Shown here: in pieces, positions 51,548 to 62,383 of the stretch
How the letters are laid out: the number at the start of each line of letters is the position of its first letter
Position numbering within the stretch: the stretch's first letter is position 1
Source of the DNA: Aureimonas altamirensis
GTDB lineage: Bacteria > Pseudomonadota > Alphaproteobacteria > Rhizobiales > Rhizobiaceae
Length of the DNA: 64,000 nucleotides
Direction: 5' to 3'
NCBI RefSeq assembly: GCF_001463885.1
Contig: NZ_BBWQ01000005.1
Coordinates: forward strand, 124,001 to 188,000
Made by a program: the position numbers and the translations under genes
The notes under the pieces: model-generated
Database searches by the model: none
Told to the model about the DNA's origin: nothing
Seen by the model: only the letters and a program-made list of their open reading frames with translations

Positions 51548-52942
51548 ATGAGCCACTACGACTACGATCTCTTCGTGATGGGTGGCGGTTCGGGCGGGGT
51601 GCGGGCGGCGCGGCGCACCGCCGCGCTGGGTCGCAAGGTTGCCATTGCGGAAGAATTCCGCATGGGCGGAACCTGCGTCATCCGCGGCTGCGTCCCGAAG
51701 AAACTTCTCGTCTACGCCTCCAAATTCTCGGAAGAGTTCGAAGACGCCGCCGGCTACGGCTGGTCGGTCGGCGAAACACGATTCGACTGGGCCACGCTGA
51801 TCGCCGCCAAGGATGCCGAAATCCAGCGGCTGGAAGACATCTATACCCGTAACCTCGAAAAGGCCGGCGCCGAGATCCTGAAGACCCGCGCCGTCCTTGA
51901 AGGGCCGCACGCGGTGCGCCTTCTGGAAACGGACACCGTCGTGACCGCCGAGCGCATCCTGATCGCCGTGGGCGGACGGGCGAACCCCTTTGCCGACATG
52001 CCGGGCGCAGAGCACTGCATCACCTCCAACGAGGCGTTCCACCTGAAGCGCCTGCCGGAGCGGATCGTTATCCTGGGCGGTGGCTACATCGCGGTTGAGT
52101 TCGCCAACATCTTCCACGGCCTCGGCGCGCATGTGACGCTTGTCTATCGCGGCAAGAAGATCCTTGCCGGCTTCGACGACGATCTGCGCGACGGGGTCAG
52201 CGCGGCCATGCAGCGCAAGGGCATCGACATTCGGTGCGAGGATACGCTGGTCGAAGTGCGCCAGAAGGCCGATTGCCGGTTCGAGGCGGTGTTGAAGGGC
52301 GGCGACAGGCTCGACGCCGACGAGGTGATGCTGGCGGTCGGCCGCAAACCGAACACCGAAGACCTCGGCTGCGAGAAGGCCGGGGTGACGCTGGATCACC
52401 TCGGCGCGATAGAGGTCGACGACTATTCCCGCACGAGCGCGCCATCGGTCTGGGCGCTTGGCGACGTCACCAACCGCCTGCAGTTGACGCCGGTCGCCAT
52501 TCACGAGGCGATGTGCTTCGTGGATACCGAGTTTCTCGGCAAGCCGACCAAGCCGGACCTTGAAACGGTGCCGACGGCGGTGTTCTCCCAACCCGAGATC
52601 GGCACCACCGGCCTGACCGAGTGCGAGGCCGGGGAGCGGTTCCGCACTGTGGAGGTGTATACGGCGCGGTTCCGCCCGATGCGCAACATCCTGGCCGGCC
52701 GCGACGAGCAGATGATCACCAAGCTCGTCGTGGACGGGGAAAGCAGAAAGGTCGTCGGCGCGCATATTCTGGGCCCGGACGCCGGCGAACTGGCGCAGGT
52801 GCTGGGAATCTGCGTCAAGGCCGGGCTGACGAAGGACGACTTCGACCGCACCATGGCGCTACATCCGACGGCCGCCGAAGAACTCGTGACCATGTACACG
52901 CCCAGCTACATCCTGCGCGATGGCGCGGTGGAAGACGCATGA
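51548..52942 (+). CDS. gor: Glutathione-disulfide reductase
   Basis: 464 residues. FAD motif GGGSGGVRAARRTA near residue 12, the redox pair in GGTCVIRGCVPKKL near residue 40, an NADP-binding ILGGGYIAVEFANIFHGLG followed by a basic VYRGKKI, then WALGDVTNRLQLTPVAIHEAM and the C-terminal AIHPT-like ALHPTAAEELVTMY with the catalytic His-Glu pair. The enzyme reduces oxidised glutathione with NADPH in the cytoplasm. Its stop overlaps the next gene's start by 4 nt. Confidence 0.94.
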   Translation: MSHYDYDLFVMGGGSGGVRAARRTAALGRKVAIAEEFRMGGTCVIRGCVPKKLLVYASKFSEEFEDAAGYGWSVGETRFDWATLIAAKDAEIQRLEDIYTRNLEKAGAEILKTRAVLEGPHAVRLLETDTVVTAERILIAVGGRANPFADMPGAEHCITSNEAFHLKRLPERIVILGGGYIAVEFANIFHGLGAHVTLVYRGKKILAGFDDDLRDGVSAAMQRKGIDIRCEDTLVEVRQKADCRFEAVLKGGDRLDADEVMLAVGRKPNTEDLGCEKAGVTLDHLGAIEVDDYSRTSAPSVWALGDVTNRLQLTPVAIHEAMCFVDTEFLGKPTKPDLETVPTAVFSQPEIGTTGLTECEAGERFRTVEVYTARFRPMRNILAGRDEQMITKLVVDGESRKVVGAHILGPDAGELAQVLGICVKAGLTKDDFDRTMALHPTAAEELVTMYTPSYILRDGAVEDA

Positions 52943-53574
52943 GCCTTATCCATGACGACCACCCCGACCTTGCCGCGCTGATCGGCGAGGGGCGGGTCGT
53001 CGCCTATTTCGGGTATGGCTCTCTGGTCAATCGCCGAACGCTGCGCACGCGTTTCCTGGGTATTCGTCGCGCCGAGGTGGCCGGGTGGCGGCGCTTCTGG
53101 CTGCCGCGGCCGCAGCCGGTGCCGGCGCTTCTGTCGGTGCGGCCCACAGAGGATTTCGTGACGCAGGGCGTCATCGTCTACGACCTCGCCGATCATCTGC
53201 CGCTGGTGGACGAGCGCGAGGCCGGCTACATGCGCCGCGTCGTCACAGCCGACAGGATCGTGGTGGAAGATCCGGCGCCGGGCGAGGTGCCCCTGTTCAT
53301 CTACGAGGCATCTGCCGACGAGGAGACGGCATCCGAAGCGGGCGCATTCATTCTCCAATCCTATCTGGATGCCGTCATGCAGGGCTTCCACGCTCTGTAC
53401 GGACGTGCGGGGCTGGAGCGCTTCGTGGATGAGACCGAAGGTTTCCGAACGGCGGTGCTGCAAGACAGGCATGCGCCGCGTTATCCACGCCCGGTAGAGC
53501 TCGAAGAGGGGGAGGCCGCCCTTTTCGATGCGCTTGTCTCGGCGCGCGGCGCTACCCATCTGCCGCTTGGCTGA
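52939..53574 (+). CDS. Gamma-glutamylcyclotransferase-like protein
   Basis: 211 residues from an ATG overlapping the gor stop. The N-terminal VVAYFGYGSLVNRRTL motif (YGSL) binds the gamma-glutamyl group, and the central PLVDEREAGYMRRVV carries the catalytic Glu region of the GGCT/ChaC-like fold. It ends with an additional helical part (GAFILQSYLDAVMQGFHALYGRAGLERFVDETEGF). Coupling to glutathione reductase suggests a role in glutathione turnover, but this is inferred. Confidence 0.8.
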   Translation: MSLIHDDHPDLAALIGEGRVVAYFGYGSLVNRRTLRTRFLGIRRAEVAGWRRFWLPRPQPVPALLSVRPTEDFVTQGVIVYDLADHLPLVDEREAGYMRRVVTADRIVVEDPAPGEVPLFIYEASADEETASEAGAFILQSYLDAVMQGFHALYGRAGLERFVDETEGFRTAVLQDRHAPRYPRPVELEEGEAALFDALVSARGATHLPLG

Positions 53575-53659
53575 CACGGCCTTTTTGCCGTGACAATTCA
53601 GACCATTGGTGTTTAAACAGCCAGCTTGATGCGTAAAGCTTCCGCAGGAGAATGGGGCA

Positions 53660-55042
53660 ATGACGAAGGATTGGACACCGGCAACCTGGCGCTCGAAGGA
53701 TATCGAGCAGGTTCCCGACTATCCGGATCCGGCCGCCTTGGCCGAAACGGAGAAGCGTCTTGCCAGCTTTCCGCCCCTCGTTTTTGCAGGTGAGGCCCGC
53801 AAACTGAAGCGCTCGCTTGCCGAGGTCGCCGAGGGCCGTGGTTTCCTGCTGCAAGGCGGCGATTGTGCCGAAAGCTTCGCCGAGCATGGCGCGGACAATA
53901 TCCGCGACTTCTTCCGCGCGTTCCTGCAGATGGCCGTCGTCCTGACCTTCGCCGCCTCTTCGCCCGTCGTGAAGGTGGGGCGGATCGCGGGGCAGTTCGC
54001 CAAGCCGCGCTCGTCGAACTCCGAAAGCAAGGGCGGCAAGACGCTGCCCTCCTACCGCGGCGACATCGTCAACGGCATCGAATTCGACGAGGCCTCGCGC
54101 ATTCCCAGCCCGGAGCGGCAGGAAATGGCGTACCGGCAGTCTGCCGCGACGCTGAACCTTCTGCGCGCCTTCGCGCAGGGCGGTTACGCCAACCTCGATA
54201 ACGTCCACCAGTGGATGCTCGGCTTCCTGTCGGGCTCGCCGCAGGCGGAGCGATACCGTGAGATCGCGGATCGGATTTCCGAGACGATGAACTTCATGCG
54301 GGCGATCGGCATCAATTCCGAAAACCATCCCGCTTTGCGCGAAACCGATTTCTTCACCAGCCACGAAGCCTTGCTTCTGGGCTACGAGGAAGCGCTGACG
54401 CGCGTCGATTCCACCAGTGGCGAGTGGTATGCCACCTCCGGCCACATGATCTGGATCGGCGACCGCACCCGGCAGCTCGAGAACGCGCATGTCGAGTATT
54501 GCCGTGGCATCCGCAACCCGATCGGGCTGAAGTGCGGGCCGAGCCTGGACCCGAGCGATCTGCTGCGGTTGATCGACCGCCTCAACCCGCAGAACGAGGC
54601 AGGCCGGCTGACGCTGATCACGCGCTTCGGACACGAGCGGGTCGAAGCGCATCTGCCCAAGCTGATCCGCGCCGTGGAAGCGGAAGGACGCAAGGTCGTG
54701 TGGTCGTGCGACCCCATGCACGGCAACACGATTACCGTGAACGACTACAAGACCCGGCCCTTCGACCGCATCCTCGCGGAGGTGCAGGCCTTCTTCAACG
54801 TGCATCAGGCCGAGGGCACGCACCCCGGCGGCATCCATGTCGAGATGACCGGCAAGGACGTGACGGAATGCACCGGCGGCGCCGCCCGGCCTGTCCTGGC
54901 GGAAGACCTGTCGGACCGTTACCACACGCATTGCGACCCCCGCCTGAATGCCAACCAGGCGCTGGAGCTTGCATTCCTGGTTGCGGAGCTGGTCAAGAAG
55001 CATCACGCGCAAGGTGAAACGCGCACGGCCGTCAATTTCTGA
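53660..55042 (+). CDS. aroG: 3-deoxy-7-phosphoheptulonate synthase, class II
   Basis: 460 residues. It makes DAHP from phosphoenolpyruvate and erythrose-4-phosphate, the first step of aromatic synthesis. The class II signature is clear: [41 protein letters not shown] with the metal Cys, [17 protein letters not shown], a [11 protein letters not shown] segment, [66 protein letters not shown] and [19 protein letters not shown] good GGAG ribosome site precedes the ATG. Confidence 0.95.
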   Translation: MTKDWTPATWRSKDIEQVPDYPDPAALAETEKRLASFPPLVFAGEARKLKRSLAEVAEGRGFLLQGGDCAESFAEHGADNIRDFFRAFLQMAVVLTFAASSPVVKVGRIAGQFAKPRSSNSESKGGKTLPSYRGDIVNGIEFDEASRIPSPERQEMAYRQSAATLNLLRAFAQGGYANLDNVHQWMLGFLSGSPQAERYREIADRISETMNFMRAIGINSENHPALRETDFFTSHEALLLGYEEALTRVDSTSGEWYATSGHMIWIGDRTRQLENAHVEYCRGIRNPIGLKCGPSLDPSDLLRLIDRLNPQNEAGRLTLITRFGHERVEAHLPKLIRAVEAEGRKVVWSCDPMHGNTITVNDYKTRPFDRILAEVQAFFNVHQAEGTHPGGIHVEMTGKDVTECTGGAARPVLAEDLSDRYHTHCDPRLNANQALELAFLVAELVKKHHAQGETRTAVNF

Positions 55043-55069
55043 CAGGCGGCGCCTCTGACGATCGACTAC

Positions 55070-55107
55070 GAACCCCCGGAGCGCAGCTCCGGGGGTTCTC
55101 TATTTCT
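55070..55107 (+). terminator. Rho-independent terminator after DAHP synthase
   Basis: A perfect 13-bp stem (55070-55082 with 55086-55098) with a GCA loop is followed by TCTATTTCT. It overlaps the last codons of the converging DedA gene and may end both transcripts. Confidence 0.85.
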
Positions 55108-55780
55108 GGACGGTCTTTTCTTCGTCGGTCAGCGGGCCGACATGGCCGACGCGCGCCACGGGCTGATCCTCCTGCCGGCCTTTTCCCCACATGGGGCCGA
55201 ACTGCCGCCAGCCGAGATACAGCGCCAGCGCGACGGCCAACCCTATGAGGACATACAGCACCACATGCTCCACGGTTTCGAGCCGGGCAAAGACGGAGCT
55301 GATCGAGTAGCCGAAGACGTAGCCGATGGACGTGAAGATGCAGGCCCACAGGCCGGCGCCGATGAAGTTGAGGATCAGGAAGCGTGGCACGGTGATGCTG
55401 GACAGGCCGAGGGCGATCAGCCCCGGCATGCGCAGGCCGTAGACATAGCGGTTCACGATGACGAAATAGGCGTGGAACCTGTCCACGAGGCGCAAAGCCT
55501 TGGCAAATTTGGGCTTGCGGATCCAGCGCCGGACCCAGCGATGGTTGGAGAAGTAGCGGGCGAACAGGAAGACAGCGAGATCACCCAGGAACGAGCCGAC
55601 GAAGGCGAGGCTCATCATGAGTTGCAGTGAGTGGCTGCCCTTGTAGGCCAGAAAGCCGCCGATGATCGCGAAGACCTCGCCTTCGAAGAAGGTGCCGACG
55701 AAGACGATGATCAAGCCGAACCGGTCGATGAGTCCGAGGATTTCGTACAAGATGCCTCCGCATGGGTCGCGCTTTGTCAC
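55100..55780 (-). CDS. DedA-family (SNARE-associated) membrane protein
   Basis: 226 residues with five or so spans. The family motif FVGTFFEGEVFAIIGGFLAYKG near residue 27-48, GSFLGDLAVFLFARYFS, a VDRFHAYFVIVNRYVYGLRMPGLIALGLSS segment (FxxR-G pattern) and FILNFIGAGLWACIFTSIGYVFGYSISSVF identify a DedA/YqjA-type protein. Such proteins help move polyprenyl carriers or keep the membrane potential. It is convergent with DAHP synthase. Its last 30 residues are a charged tail. Confidence 0.88.
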   Translation of the reverse strand: MTKRDPCGGILYEILGLIDRFGLIIVFVGTFFEGEVFAIIGGFLAYKGSHSLQLMMSLAFVGSFLGDLAVFLFARYFSNHRWVRRWIRKPKFAKALRLVDRFHAYFVIVNRYVYGLRMPGLIALGLSSITVPRFLILNFIGAGLWACIFTSIGYVFGYSISSVFARLETVEHVVLYVLIGLAVALALYLGWRQFGPMWGKGRQEDQPVARVGHVGPLTDEEKTVQK

Positions 55781-55861
55781 TCAAGGTATGCGCCACCTTG
55801 CTCCACCGCGCGTGGATGCTTAAGCATCTATCGTCACGGTAGACAAGGAGCCAGTTTCGCA

Positions 55862-56170
55862 ATGCTTATTCCACCGGCGGGCGACATTGCCATGGCGGCC
55901 ACCGTCGTCGGCGTTCTGTTTCTCGTCCGCTTCCTTCTGACGATCCGGCGCATCCGTGCCGGCGAGCCACGCGCGACGACGATGTGGGCCGATCTCGGAC
56001 AGGTAACGCAGCCGCTGGCCTTCGGCCGCACGGCCGAGCCCGACAGGCGGCACGCGATGCGGCAATTCGTGGTCGGCGCCGTCTTCACGGCGTGCGGCCT
56101 TGCCATATCGGCATGGCTGATTGCCTCCAGCGTCCTTGCGCCCATCGTACAGCGCGGCCTGGACATTTGA
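55862..56170 (+). CDS. Small membrane protein, hypothetical
   Basis: 102 residues from the ATG at 55862. Two predicted spans (AATVVGVLFLVRFLLTIRRI and FVVGAVFTACGLAISAWLIASSVLAPIV) flank a short basic loop. No family recognised. It stands 37 nt before the glutamyl-tRNA synthetase gene and may share its transcript. Confidence 0.65.
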   Translation: MLIPPAGDIAMAATVVGVLFLVRFLLTIRRIRAGEPRATTMWADLGQVTQPLAFGRTAEPDRRHAMRQFVVGAVFTACGLAISAWLIASSVLAPIVQRGLDI

Positions 56171-56206
56171 TTGCTTTCACCCGTACCGCGGAATAAGGCT
56201 CCGGCC

Positions 56207-57589
56207 ATGAGTGTCATCGTTCGCTTCGCCCCGTCGCCCACGGGCTACATCCATATCGGCAATCTGCGGCCGGCCTTGTTCAACTGGCTGTTCGCCAAGG
56301 AGCGGCCGGCAGCCGCGCCGGGGCGCTTCGTTCTGCGTTTCGACGATACCGATACCGCACGATCGCGCCGGGAATATGCCGACGCCATCTTCGACGATCT
56401 CGCGTGGATCGGCATCCACCCGGACGAGGTGGTGCGGCAGTCGGACCGGCTGGCCCTCTACGACGCCGCCGCCGAGAAGCTGCGCGGCAAGGGGCTGCTG
56501 TATCCGTGCTACGAGACGGCCGATGAGCTGGAGCGTCGCCGCAAGCGATTGATGGCGCGGGGCCTGCCGCCCGTCTACGGCCGCGAGGCGCTGGCGCTGA
56601 CGGCCGAGGAACGTGCCGCCTTCGAGGCACGGGGCATCCGCCCGCATTGGCGCTTTCTGCTGCCGAACTTCGCATCCAGCCCCTTCGAGACGCAGCGCAC
56701 CGAGGTGCATTGGGACGATCTGGTGCGCGGGCCGCAGACGGTGGATCTGGCGTCGCTGTCGGACCCTGTATTGGTGCGGGAAGACGGGTCCTATCTCTAC
56801 ACGCTGCCGTCCGTCGTCGATGACGGCGCCATGGGGATCACCCATGTCATCCGCGGCGACGACCATGTGACGAACAGTGGCGTGCAGATCGCAATCTTCG
56901 AGGCGCTGGATTACGCCGTGCCGACGCTCGGCCATCATAATCTTCTGACGACGGTGGACGGCGAGGGCCTGTCCAAGCGCTCGGGCGCCTTATCCATCCG
57001 TACTCTGCGGGACGAAGGCTATGAGCCGATGGCGATCGCCTCGCTGGCCGTACTTGTGGGTGCATCCGGGTCCATCGAGCCGATGCAAAGCCTTGGTGCG
57101 CTCGGCGCGCGTGTCGACCTGTCGCAGGTGTCGTCCTCCAACGCGAAGTTCGACCCTGCGGAACTTGGGCGCCTGAACGCGGAGCTGACGCATGAGCTGT
57201 CTGCCGAGGCGGTCGCGGCCCGGCTTGCAGAGTTCGATGTCCCGCCACAGGATGCGGAAGCCTTCTGGATGGCGGTGCGCGGCAATTGCAGCAAGGTTGC
57301 CGACGCCGCGGAATGGGCACGCATCGTCTATCGCGGGCCATCGCAGATCGTGTTTTCGGGCGAGGATCTTGAGTTCCTGCGCACGGCCTTCACGCTTCTG
57401 CCGGCAGAGCCATGGGATGGCGACACCTGGCGCGTGTGGACCAATGCCGTGAAGGCCGCGACCGGCCGCAAGGGCCGGGGGCTTTTCATGCCGCTTCGCC
57501 TGGCGCTGACAGGGGTGGACCATGGCCCCGAACTGGCCGCGCTTCTGCCCGTCATCGGCCATGCCCGCACCGTGCAGCGCATTCCCTGA
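56207..57589 (+). CDS. gltX: Glutamyl-tRNA synthetase
   Basis: 460 residues from [24 protein letters not shown]. The class I signature HIGH appears as HIGN and KMSKS as LSKRSG. Other blocks are [77 protein letters not shown] and [18 protein letters not shown]. It is on the short side for GluRS. Many alphaproteobacteria have two GluRS enzymes, one of them charging tRNA-Gln with glutamate; this one resembles the shorter form, but which tRNA it prefers is inference. Confidence 0.9.
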   Translation: MSVIVRFAPSPTGYIHIGNLRPALFNWLFAKERPAAAPGRFVLRFDDTDTARSRREYADAIFDDLAWIGIHPDEVVRQSDRLALYDAAAEKLRGKGLLYPCYETADELERRRKRLMARGLPPVYGREALALTAEERAAFEARGIRPHWRFLLPNFASSPFETQRTEVHWDDLVRGPQTVDLASLSDPVLVREDGSYLYTLPSVVDDGAMGITHVIRGDDHVTNSGVQIAIFEALDYAVPTLGHHNLLTTVDGEGLSKRSGALSIRTLRDEGYEPMAIASLAVLVGASGSIEPMQSLGALGARVDLSQVSSSNAKFDPAELGRLNAELTHELSAEAVAARLAEFDVPPQDAEAFWMAVRGNCSKVADAAEWARIVYRGPSQIVFSGEDLEFLRTAFTLLPAEPWDGDTWRVWTNAVKAATGRKGRGLFMPLRLALTGVDHGPELAALLPVIGHARTVQRIP

Positions 57590-57603
57590 ACAATAGGGGG
57601 GTG

Positions 57604-57627
57604 CAAAGGCGGGCGAGCCCGCCTTTG
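57604..57627. terminator. Bidirectional terminator between gltX and malic enzyme
   Basis: A perfect 10-bp stem (57604-57613 with 57618-57627) closes a CGAG loop. The arms begin CAAAG and end CTTTG, giving short A and T runs either side, suitable for ending both converging transcripts. Confidence 0.6.
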
Positions 57628-57643
57628 CCGAATTGCCTGACGG

Positions 57644-59950
57644 TCAGCCGCGCTTCTGGACCGCTTCGGCCACGGCGATGGCCGTCATGTTGACCACGCC
57701 GCGCGAGGTGGCCGACGGGGTCAGGATGTGCGCCGGCGAGTTGGTGCCCAGCAGGATCGGGCCGACATGCAGCGAATCCGTCATCGCCTTGACGACGTTC
57801 ATGGTGATGTTGGCTGCATCCAGCGTGGGGAAGATCAGCAGATTGGCAACGCCCGTTAGCGTCGACTGCGGCATCACGCGGCTGCGCAGCTCTTCCGACA
57901 ATGCGGCGTCGCCATGCATTTCTCCGTCGATTTCCAGGTTCGGCATGGCCTGCCGCACGATGGCGAGCGCCTCGCGCAGCTTGATCGCATCTTCCGTTTC
58001 ACCGGTGCCGAAGTTGGAGTGCGACACCAGCGCGACCTTGGGCGCGATGTTGAAGCGGTCCAGTTCCTTGGCGGCAAGCTGGGTGAACTCGGCGATATCG
58101 GCAGCGGACGGGTCTTCCTGCACGTAGGAATCGGCAAAGAAGAGCGGGCCCGACTGCGTGATCAGCAGGCTGAGGGCCGAGATCTTCGACACGCCGGGCG
58201 TTGCGCCGATAACGTGGCGGATATCACGGATATGGCGCGAGAAGCGGCCCGCAAGACCGCAGATGAGGCCATCCGCCTCGCCGCGGGAAACCGACACCGC
58301 GCCGATGACCGTGGTGTTGGTGCGCACGATGGTGCGGGCGGTGTCCGGGTTGACGCCCAGACGGCCGACCTTGGAGAAATAATGGTCCACATAGTCGCGG
58401 TAGCGCGGGTCGTCTTCCGGGTTGACGACTTCGAAATCCTTGCCGGGACGGATGCGCAGGCCGAAACGCTCAAGGCGCGTCTGCAGGACGCTCGGACGCC
58501 CGATCAGGATGGGCTGGCAGATGTTTTCCTCCAGCAGCACCTGGGCGGCGCGCAGCACGCGCTCGTCTTCACCGTCGGAAAAGATGATGCGCTTGCCCGA
58601 TTTGCGCGCCACGGCGAACACCGGCTTCATGATCAGGCCGGAGCGGAAGACGAAGCGGTTGAGCTTGTCCAGATAGGCATCCCAGTCGGAGATGGGGCGC
58701 GAGGCGACGCCGGTGGCCTCGGCGGCGCGCGCCACGGCCGGCGCGATCTTCAGGATCAGACGGGGATCGAAGGGTGAGGGGATGAGATAGTCGGGCCCGA
58801 AGACGGGCGTCTCCGAACCATAGGCCTTGGCCGCAACTTCCGACACTTCCTCTCGCGACAGTTCCGCGATGGCGTCGACGGCGGCGATCTTCATCTCTTC
58901 GTTGATCGAGGTCGCACCGCAATCCAGCGCGCCACGGAAGATGAAGGGAAAGCAGATGACGTTGTTGACCTGGTTGGGAAAGTCCGACCGCCCGGTGCAG
59001 ATCATGGCATCCGGGCGCACGGCCCGCGCCAGATCGGGCATCACTTCGGGGGTGGGGTTGGCCAGCGCCATCACCAGTGGCCGCTCGGCCATCTTTTCAA
59101 GCAGCTCGGGCTTCAGGATGCCGCCGGCCGACAGGCCGAGGAAGATATCCGCGCCGCCGATCACATCGGCCAGAGTGCGGGCCTCGGTATCGCGCGCGTA
59201 GACCTCCATCCAGCGGTCCATGCGCTTTTCGCGGCCCTTGTAGACGACGCCTTCGATATCGGTGCAGGTGATGTTTTCCAGGCGCGCGCCGAGCGATACG
59301 AGCAGGTTTAGGCAGGCGAGGGCTGCCGCGCCGGCGCCCGAGGTGACGATCTTCACGTCCTCGATGGCCTTGCCGGCCAGAAGAAGCGCGTTGCGGACGG
59401 CGGCGGCCACGATGATGGCCGTTCCGTGCTGATCGTCGTGGAAGACGGGGATACCCATGCGGGCGCGAAGTCGCTCTTCCACCTCGAAGCACTCGGGGGC
59501 CTTGATATCCTCGAGGTTGATGCCGCCGAAGGTAGGCTCCAGCGCGGCCACGACATCGACCAGCCGGTCGATTTCCCTTGCGTCCACCTCGATGTCGAAG
59601 ACATCGATATTGGCGAATTTCTTGAAGAGGACCGCCTTGCCCTCCATCACCGGCTTGGAGGCCAGCGGGCCGATATCGCCGAGGCCCAGAACCGCGGTTC
59701 CGTTGGACACGACGGCCACGAGGTTGGCGCGGCCGGTGTAGTCGGCTGCCAGCGAAGCGTCTTTTTCGATTTCCAGGCAGGGCGCGGCGACGCCGGGCGA
59801 ATAGGCAAGCGCCAGATCGCGCTGGTTGCCGAGCGTCTTGGTGGCGCGGATCTCCAGCTTACCCGGCTGCGGATATCGATGGTAGAACAAGGCCTGTGCG
59901 TCGAGATCCCGGTTCGGCTGGTTCGGCTGGATGTCTTCTGTTCCGGGCAT
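57644..59950 (-). CDS. maeB: NADP-dependent malic enzyme with phosphotransacetylase-like domain
   Basis: 768 residues. The N-terminal half is malic enzyme: [98 protein letters not shown], then the NAD(P) domain [16 protein letters not shown]. The C-terminal 320 residues are a phosphotransacetylase-like domain ([85 protein letters not shown]). This fusion oxidises malate to pyruvate and matches the MaeB/Tme type; the extra domain is thought regulatory. Confidence 0.94.
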   Translation of the reverse strand: MPGTEDIQPNQPNRDLDAQALFYHRYPQPGKLEIRATKTLGNQRDLALAYSPGVAAPCLEIEKDASLAADYTGRANLVAVVSNGTAVLGLGDIGPLASKPVMEGKAVLFKKFANIDVFDIEVDAREIDRLVDVVAALEPTFGGINLEDIKAPECFEVEERLRARMGIPVFHDDQHGTAIIVAAAVRNALLLAGKAIEDVKIVTSGAGAAALACLNLLVSLGARLENITCTDIEGVVYKGREKRMDRWMEVYARDTEARTLADVIGGADIFLGLSAGGILKPELLEKMAERPLVMALANPTPEVMPDLARAVRPDAMICTGRSDFPNQVNNVICFPFIFRGALDCGATSINEEMKIAAVDAIAELSREEVSEVAAKAYGSETPVFGPDYLIPSPFDPRLILKIAPAVARAAEATGVASRPISDWDAYLDKLNRFVFRSGLIMKPVFAVARKSGKRIIFSDGEDERVLRAAQVLLEENICQPILIGRPSVLQTRLERFGLRIRPGKDFEVVNPEDDPRYRDYVDHYFSKVGRLGVNPDTARTIVRTNTTVIGAVSVSRGEADGLICGLAGRFSRHIRDIRHVIGATPGVSKISALSLLITQSGPLFFADSYVQEDPSAADIAEFTQLAAKELDRFNIAPKVALVSHSNFGTGETEDAIKLREALAIVRQAMPNLEIDGEMHGDAALSEELRSRVMPQSTLTGVANLLIFPTLDAANITMNVVKAMTDSLHVGPILLGTNSPAHILTPSATSRGVVNMTAIAVAEAVQKRG

Positions 59951-60183
59951 CGGTTCCTCGCTGTTGTATGGGCAGCCCCGCCAGGAGGCGGAAGGTCTCG
60001 TCTAGAACATCGGCGCACGCCGCGCAAAGGTCTGGGCATCCCCTACACGCATTTGTTGTGCTTCGGTCATTCGAAACAGTTTGGCATCGATCCGTGCAAT
60101 GCCTGAGGTCGGCGCAGTATCATATGGATGTCATGGGAATCGGGCATTGGCTGCACTGCAGGTAAACAGGAGCTCGCAGCCCC

Positions 60184-61026
60184 ATGGACTCCATATCGGA
60201 CGTGCCTGGCGGCACCGCCGCACCCGCCACCATCGCGCGGCAGTTCCGCACGCTGTTCCTTTCCGATGTTCATCTGGGCTCGAAGGCCGCGCAGGCCGAG
60301 CTGCTGGTCGACTTCATGCGCTTTCACACCGCGCCGACCATCTATCTCGTCGGCGATATCGTCGATGGCTGGCGTCTGCGTCGTAGCTGGCACTGGCCGG
60401 CCTCGCACAACGATGTCGTGCAGAAGCTTCTGCGGCAGGCGCGCAAGGGCAGCCGCATCATCTACATACCGGGCAATCACGACGAGTTTCTGAGGCCGTT
60501 TCCCGGCGAGCATTTCGGCGGTATCGAAGTGCGCATCGACGATGTCTTCGAGGCGGCCGACGGGCGCCGATACCTCGTTATCCATGGCGACGAATTCGAT
60601 GTCGTGGTGCGCAATGCGCGGCTGATCGCCTATCTGGGCGACTGGGCCTACGACGCCGCCATCGCCGTCAACCATGTCTTCAACCGCATGCGGCGCTGGG
60701 CCGGCTTTCCCTACTGGTCGTTGTCGTCCTGGGCCAAGCTGAAGGTCAAGAACGCCGTCAGCTTCATCGGCGCCTTCGAGGATGCGCTGGCTGGCGAGGC
60801 GCTGCGGCGCGGATGCCAGGGCGTGATCTGCGGTCACATCCATCATGCCGCCATCGCAGAGCGGGCCGGCATCACCTACATCAATACCGGCGACTGGGTG
60901 GAAAGCTGCACGGCCATCGGCGAACGGCACGACGGCACCTTCGAGATGATCCGCTGGACCGGCCATGGCATGCAGGGCGTCACCGGGCACGAGGCGGAAC
61001 GCGCGGCCGAGCCCGTTGCGGCCTGA
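60184..61026 (+). CDS. LpxH-like metallophosphoesterase (UDP-2,3-diacylglucosamine diphosphatase family)
   Basis: 280 residues. The five calcineurin-like metal motifs are FLSDVHLGS, GDIVDGW, PGNHDEF, IHGDEFD and CGHIHHAAI. An inserted helical cap (AVNHVFNRMRRWAGFPYWSLSSWAKLKVKNAVSFIG) is typical of this bacterial subfamily, which removes UMP from lipid A precursors or acts on related pyrophosphates. The GT4 gene follows in the same direction, a frequent pairing in this order. No signal peptide. Confidence 0.85.
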   Translation: MDSISDVPGGTAAPATIARQFRTLFLSDVHLGSKAAQAELLVDFMRFHTAPTIYLVGDIVDGWRLRRSWHWPASHNDVVQKLLRQARKGSRIIYIPGNHDEFLRPFPGEHFGGIEVRIDDVFEAADGRRYLVIHGDEFDVVVRNARLIAYLGDWAYDAAIAVNHVFNRMRRWAGFPYWSLSSWAKLKVKNAVSFIGAFEDALAGEALRRGCQGVICGHIHHAAIAERAGITYINTGDWVESCTAIGERHDGTFEMIRWTGHGMQGVTGHEAERAAEPVAA

Positions 61027-61147
61027 GGGGCCGCCTACCACCAATTGACGAAGCAAGCATTCCGAAGGCGCGCGGGCTTCCTGGCGGAAAGACGCTATAC
61101 CTTGGCGTAACGCCAAATCTTCAAGTCTTTCAGCCGGGTGCTCTGGA

Positions 61148-62344
61148 ATGCAGGTCGCGTATCTCATCAATCAATATCCCAAGACGAGCCACAGCTTCAT
61201 CCGCCGCGAGATCCTGGCACTGGAAGCCGCCGGCCAGACGGTTGTGCGAACCGCAATGCGTGGATGGGACGCCGACCTTGTGGACCCGGACGACCGGGCA
61301 GAGCAGCAGCGCACCTTTTACCTGTTGAAGGACGGCGCACGGCCGCTGGCCGCGGCGATGATGCGGCTGGCCGTGAAGCGGCCCGCAAAATTCGGGCAGG
61401 CGGTCAAGCTGACGGTGGCGATGATGCGGCGCAGCGACCGCTCTGCCGCGCTCCATGCCATCACTTTGGCCGAGGCCTGCCTGCTCGTCGAGTATCTGGA
61501 GAAGGCCGGGGCAACGCATATCCATGCGCATTTCGGGACCAACTCGGCGGAAGTCGCCATGCTGGCATCCTGCCTTTCGGACATCCCCTACAGCTTCACC
61601 GTCCACGGGCCCGACGAATTCGATGCGCCGCGCTTCATGAAACTCGGTGAGAAGGTGGCGCGCGCCCGCTTCGTCGCGGCAATCAGCCATTTCTGCGCCA
61701 GCCAGATCTTCCGCTGGGCCGCCTTCGAAGACTGGGGCAAGGTGCGGATCGTCCGCTGCGGGCTCGACCCGGACTATTTCCTCGACAATCCGCCACCGCC
61801 CTCCCACCCGAGGCGGCTGGTCTGCGTCGGCCGGCTTGGCGGACAGAAGGGGCATTGGATCCTGGTACAGGCAGCTGGCCTGCTGCACCGGCAGGGCGTG
61901 GATTTCGAGCTGGTTCTCGTTGGCGACGGCGAGTTGCGAAGCGAGATCGATGGTCTCATCCGGTCGGAAGGGCTGGAGGGCGTCGTGCGCATAACCGGCT
62001 GGGCCAGCGGCGAAGAGGTGCGCGCGCAGCTTCTGGCGGCGCGGGCGATGATCCTGACAAGCTTTGCCGAAGGACTACCGGTAGTCATCATGGAAGCCTA
62101 TGCGCTCGGCCGGCCGGTGCTGGCCACCGAGATCGCCGCTATCCCCGAACTGGTGAAGGAAGGGGAGACGGGCTGGCTCTTCGGCGCCGGCTCCGTCGAA
62201 GATGCCGCCGATGCGATGCGCCGCTGCCTCGAGACGCCGGATGTCGCCTGCGAGGATATGGGCCGGCGCGGACAGGCGCTGGTGCGCCAGCGCCATGATC
62301 TGTCGCGCGAGGCAGGTTACCTCGCCGAACTGTTCAGGGCCTGA
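61148..62344 (+). CDS. Glycosyltransferase family 4 protein
   Basis: 398 residues from MQVAYLINQYPKTSHSFIRREI. The N-terminal domain has THIHAHFGTNSAEVAMLASC and the C-terminal domain the GT4 core: RLVCVGRLGGQKGHWILVQAAGLL, FELVLVGDGELRSEIDGLI, VRITGWASGEEVRAQLLAARAMILTSFAEGLPVVIMEAYALGRPVLATEIAAIPELV with the E-x7-E donor-binding motif. It probably adds a sugar to a surface lipid or polysaccharide. It lies downstream of the LpxH-like gene. Confidence 0.9.
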   Translation: MQVAYLINQYPKTSHSFIRREILALEAAGQTVVRTAMRGWDADLVDPDDRAEQQRTFYLLKDGARPLAAAMMRLAVKRPAKFGQAVKLTVAMMRRSDRSAALHAITLAEACLLVEYLEKAGATHIHAHFGTNSAEVAMLASCLSDIPYSFTVHGPDEFDAPRFMKLGEKVARARFVAAISHFCASQIFRWAAFEDWGKVRIVRCGLDPDYFLDNPPPPSHPRRLVCVGRLGGQKGHWILVQAAGLLHRQGVDFELVLVGDGELRSEIDGLIRSEGLEGVVRITGWASGEEVRAQLLAARAMILTSFAEGLPVVIMEAYALGRPVLATEIAAIPELVKEGETGWLFGAGSVEDAADAMRRCLETPDVACEDMGRRGQALVRQRHDLSREAGYLAELFRA

Positions 62345-62383
62345 AGGCCGGTTCCGAGACGGCTCCGGCAATGCCGTCGCGGC

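Noticed and set aside
53575-53592. CACGGC / GCCGTG hairpin with a T-rich loop before DAHP synthase, considered as an attenuator
   Set aside because: The stem is only 6 bp, no leader peptide with aromatic codons was found, and no competing structure is evident.
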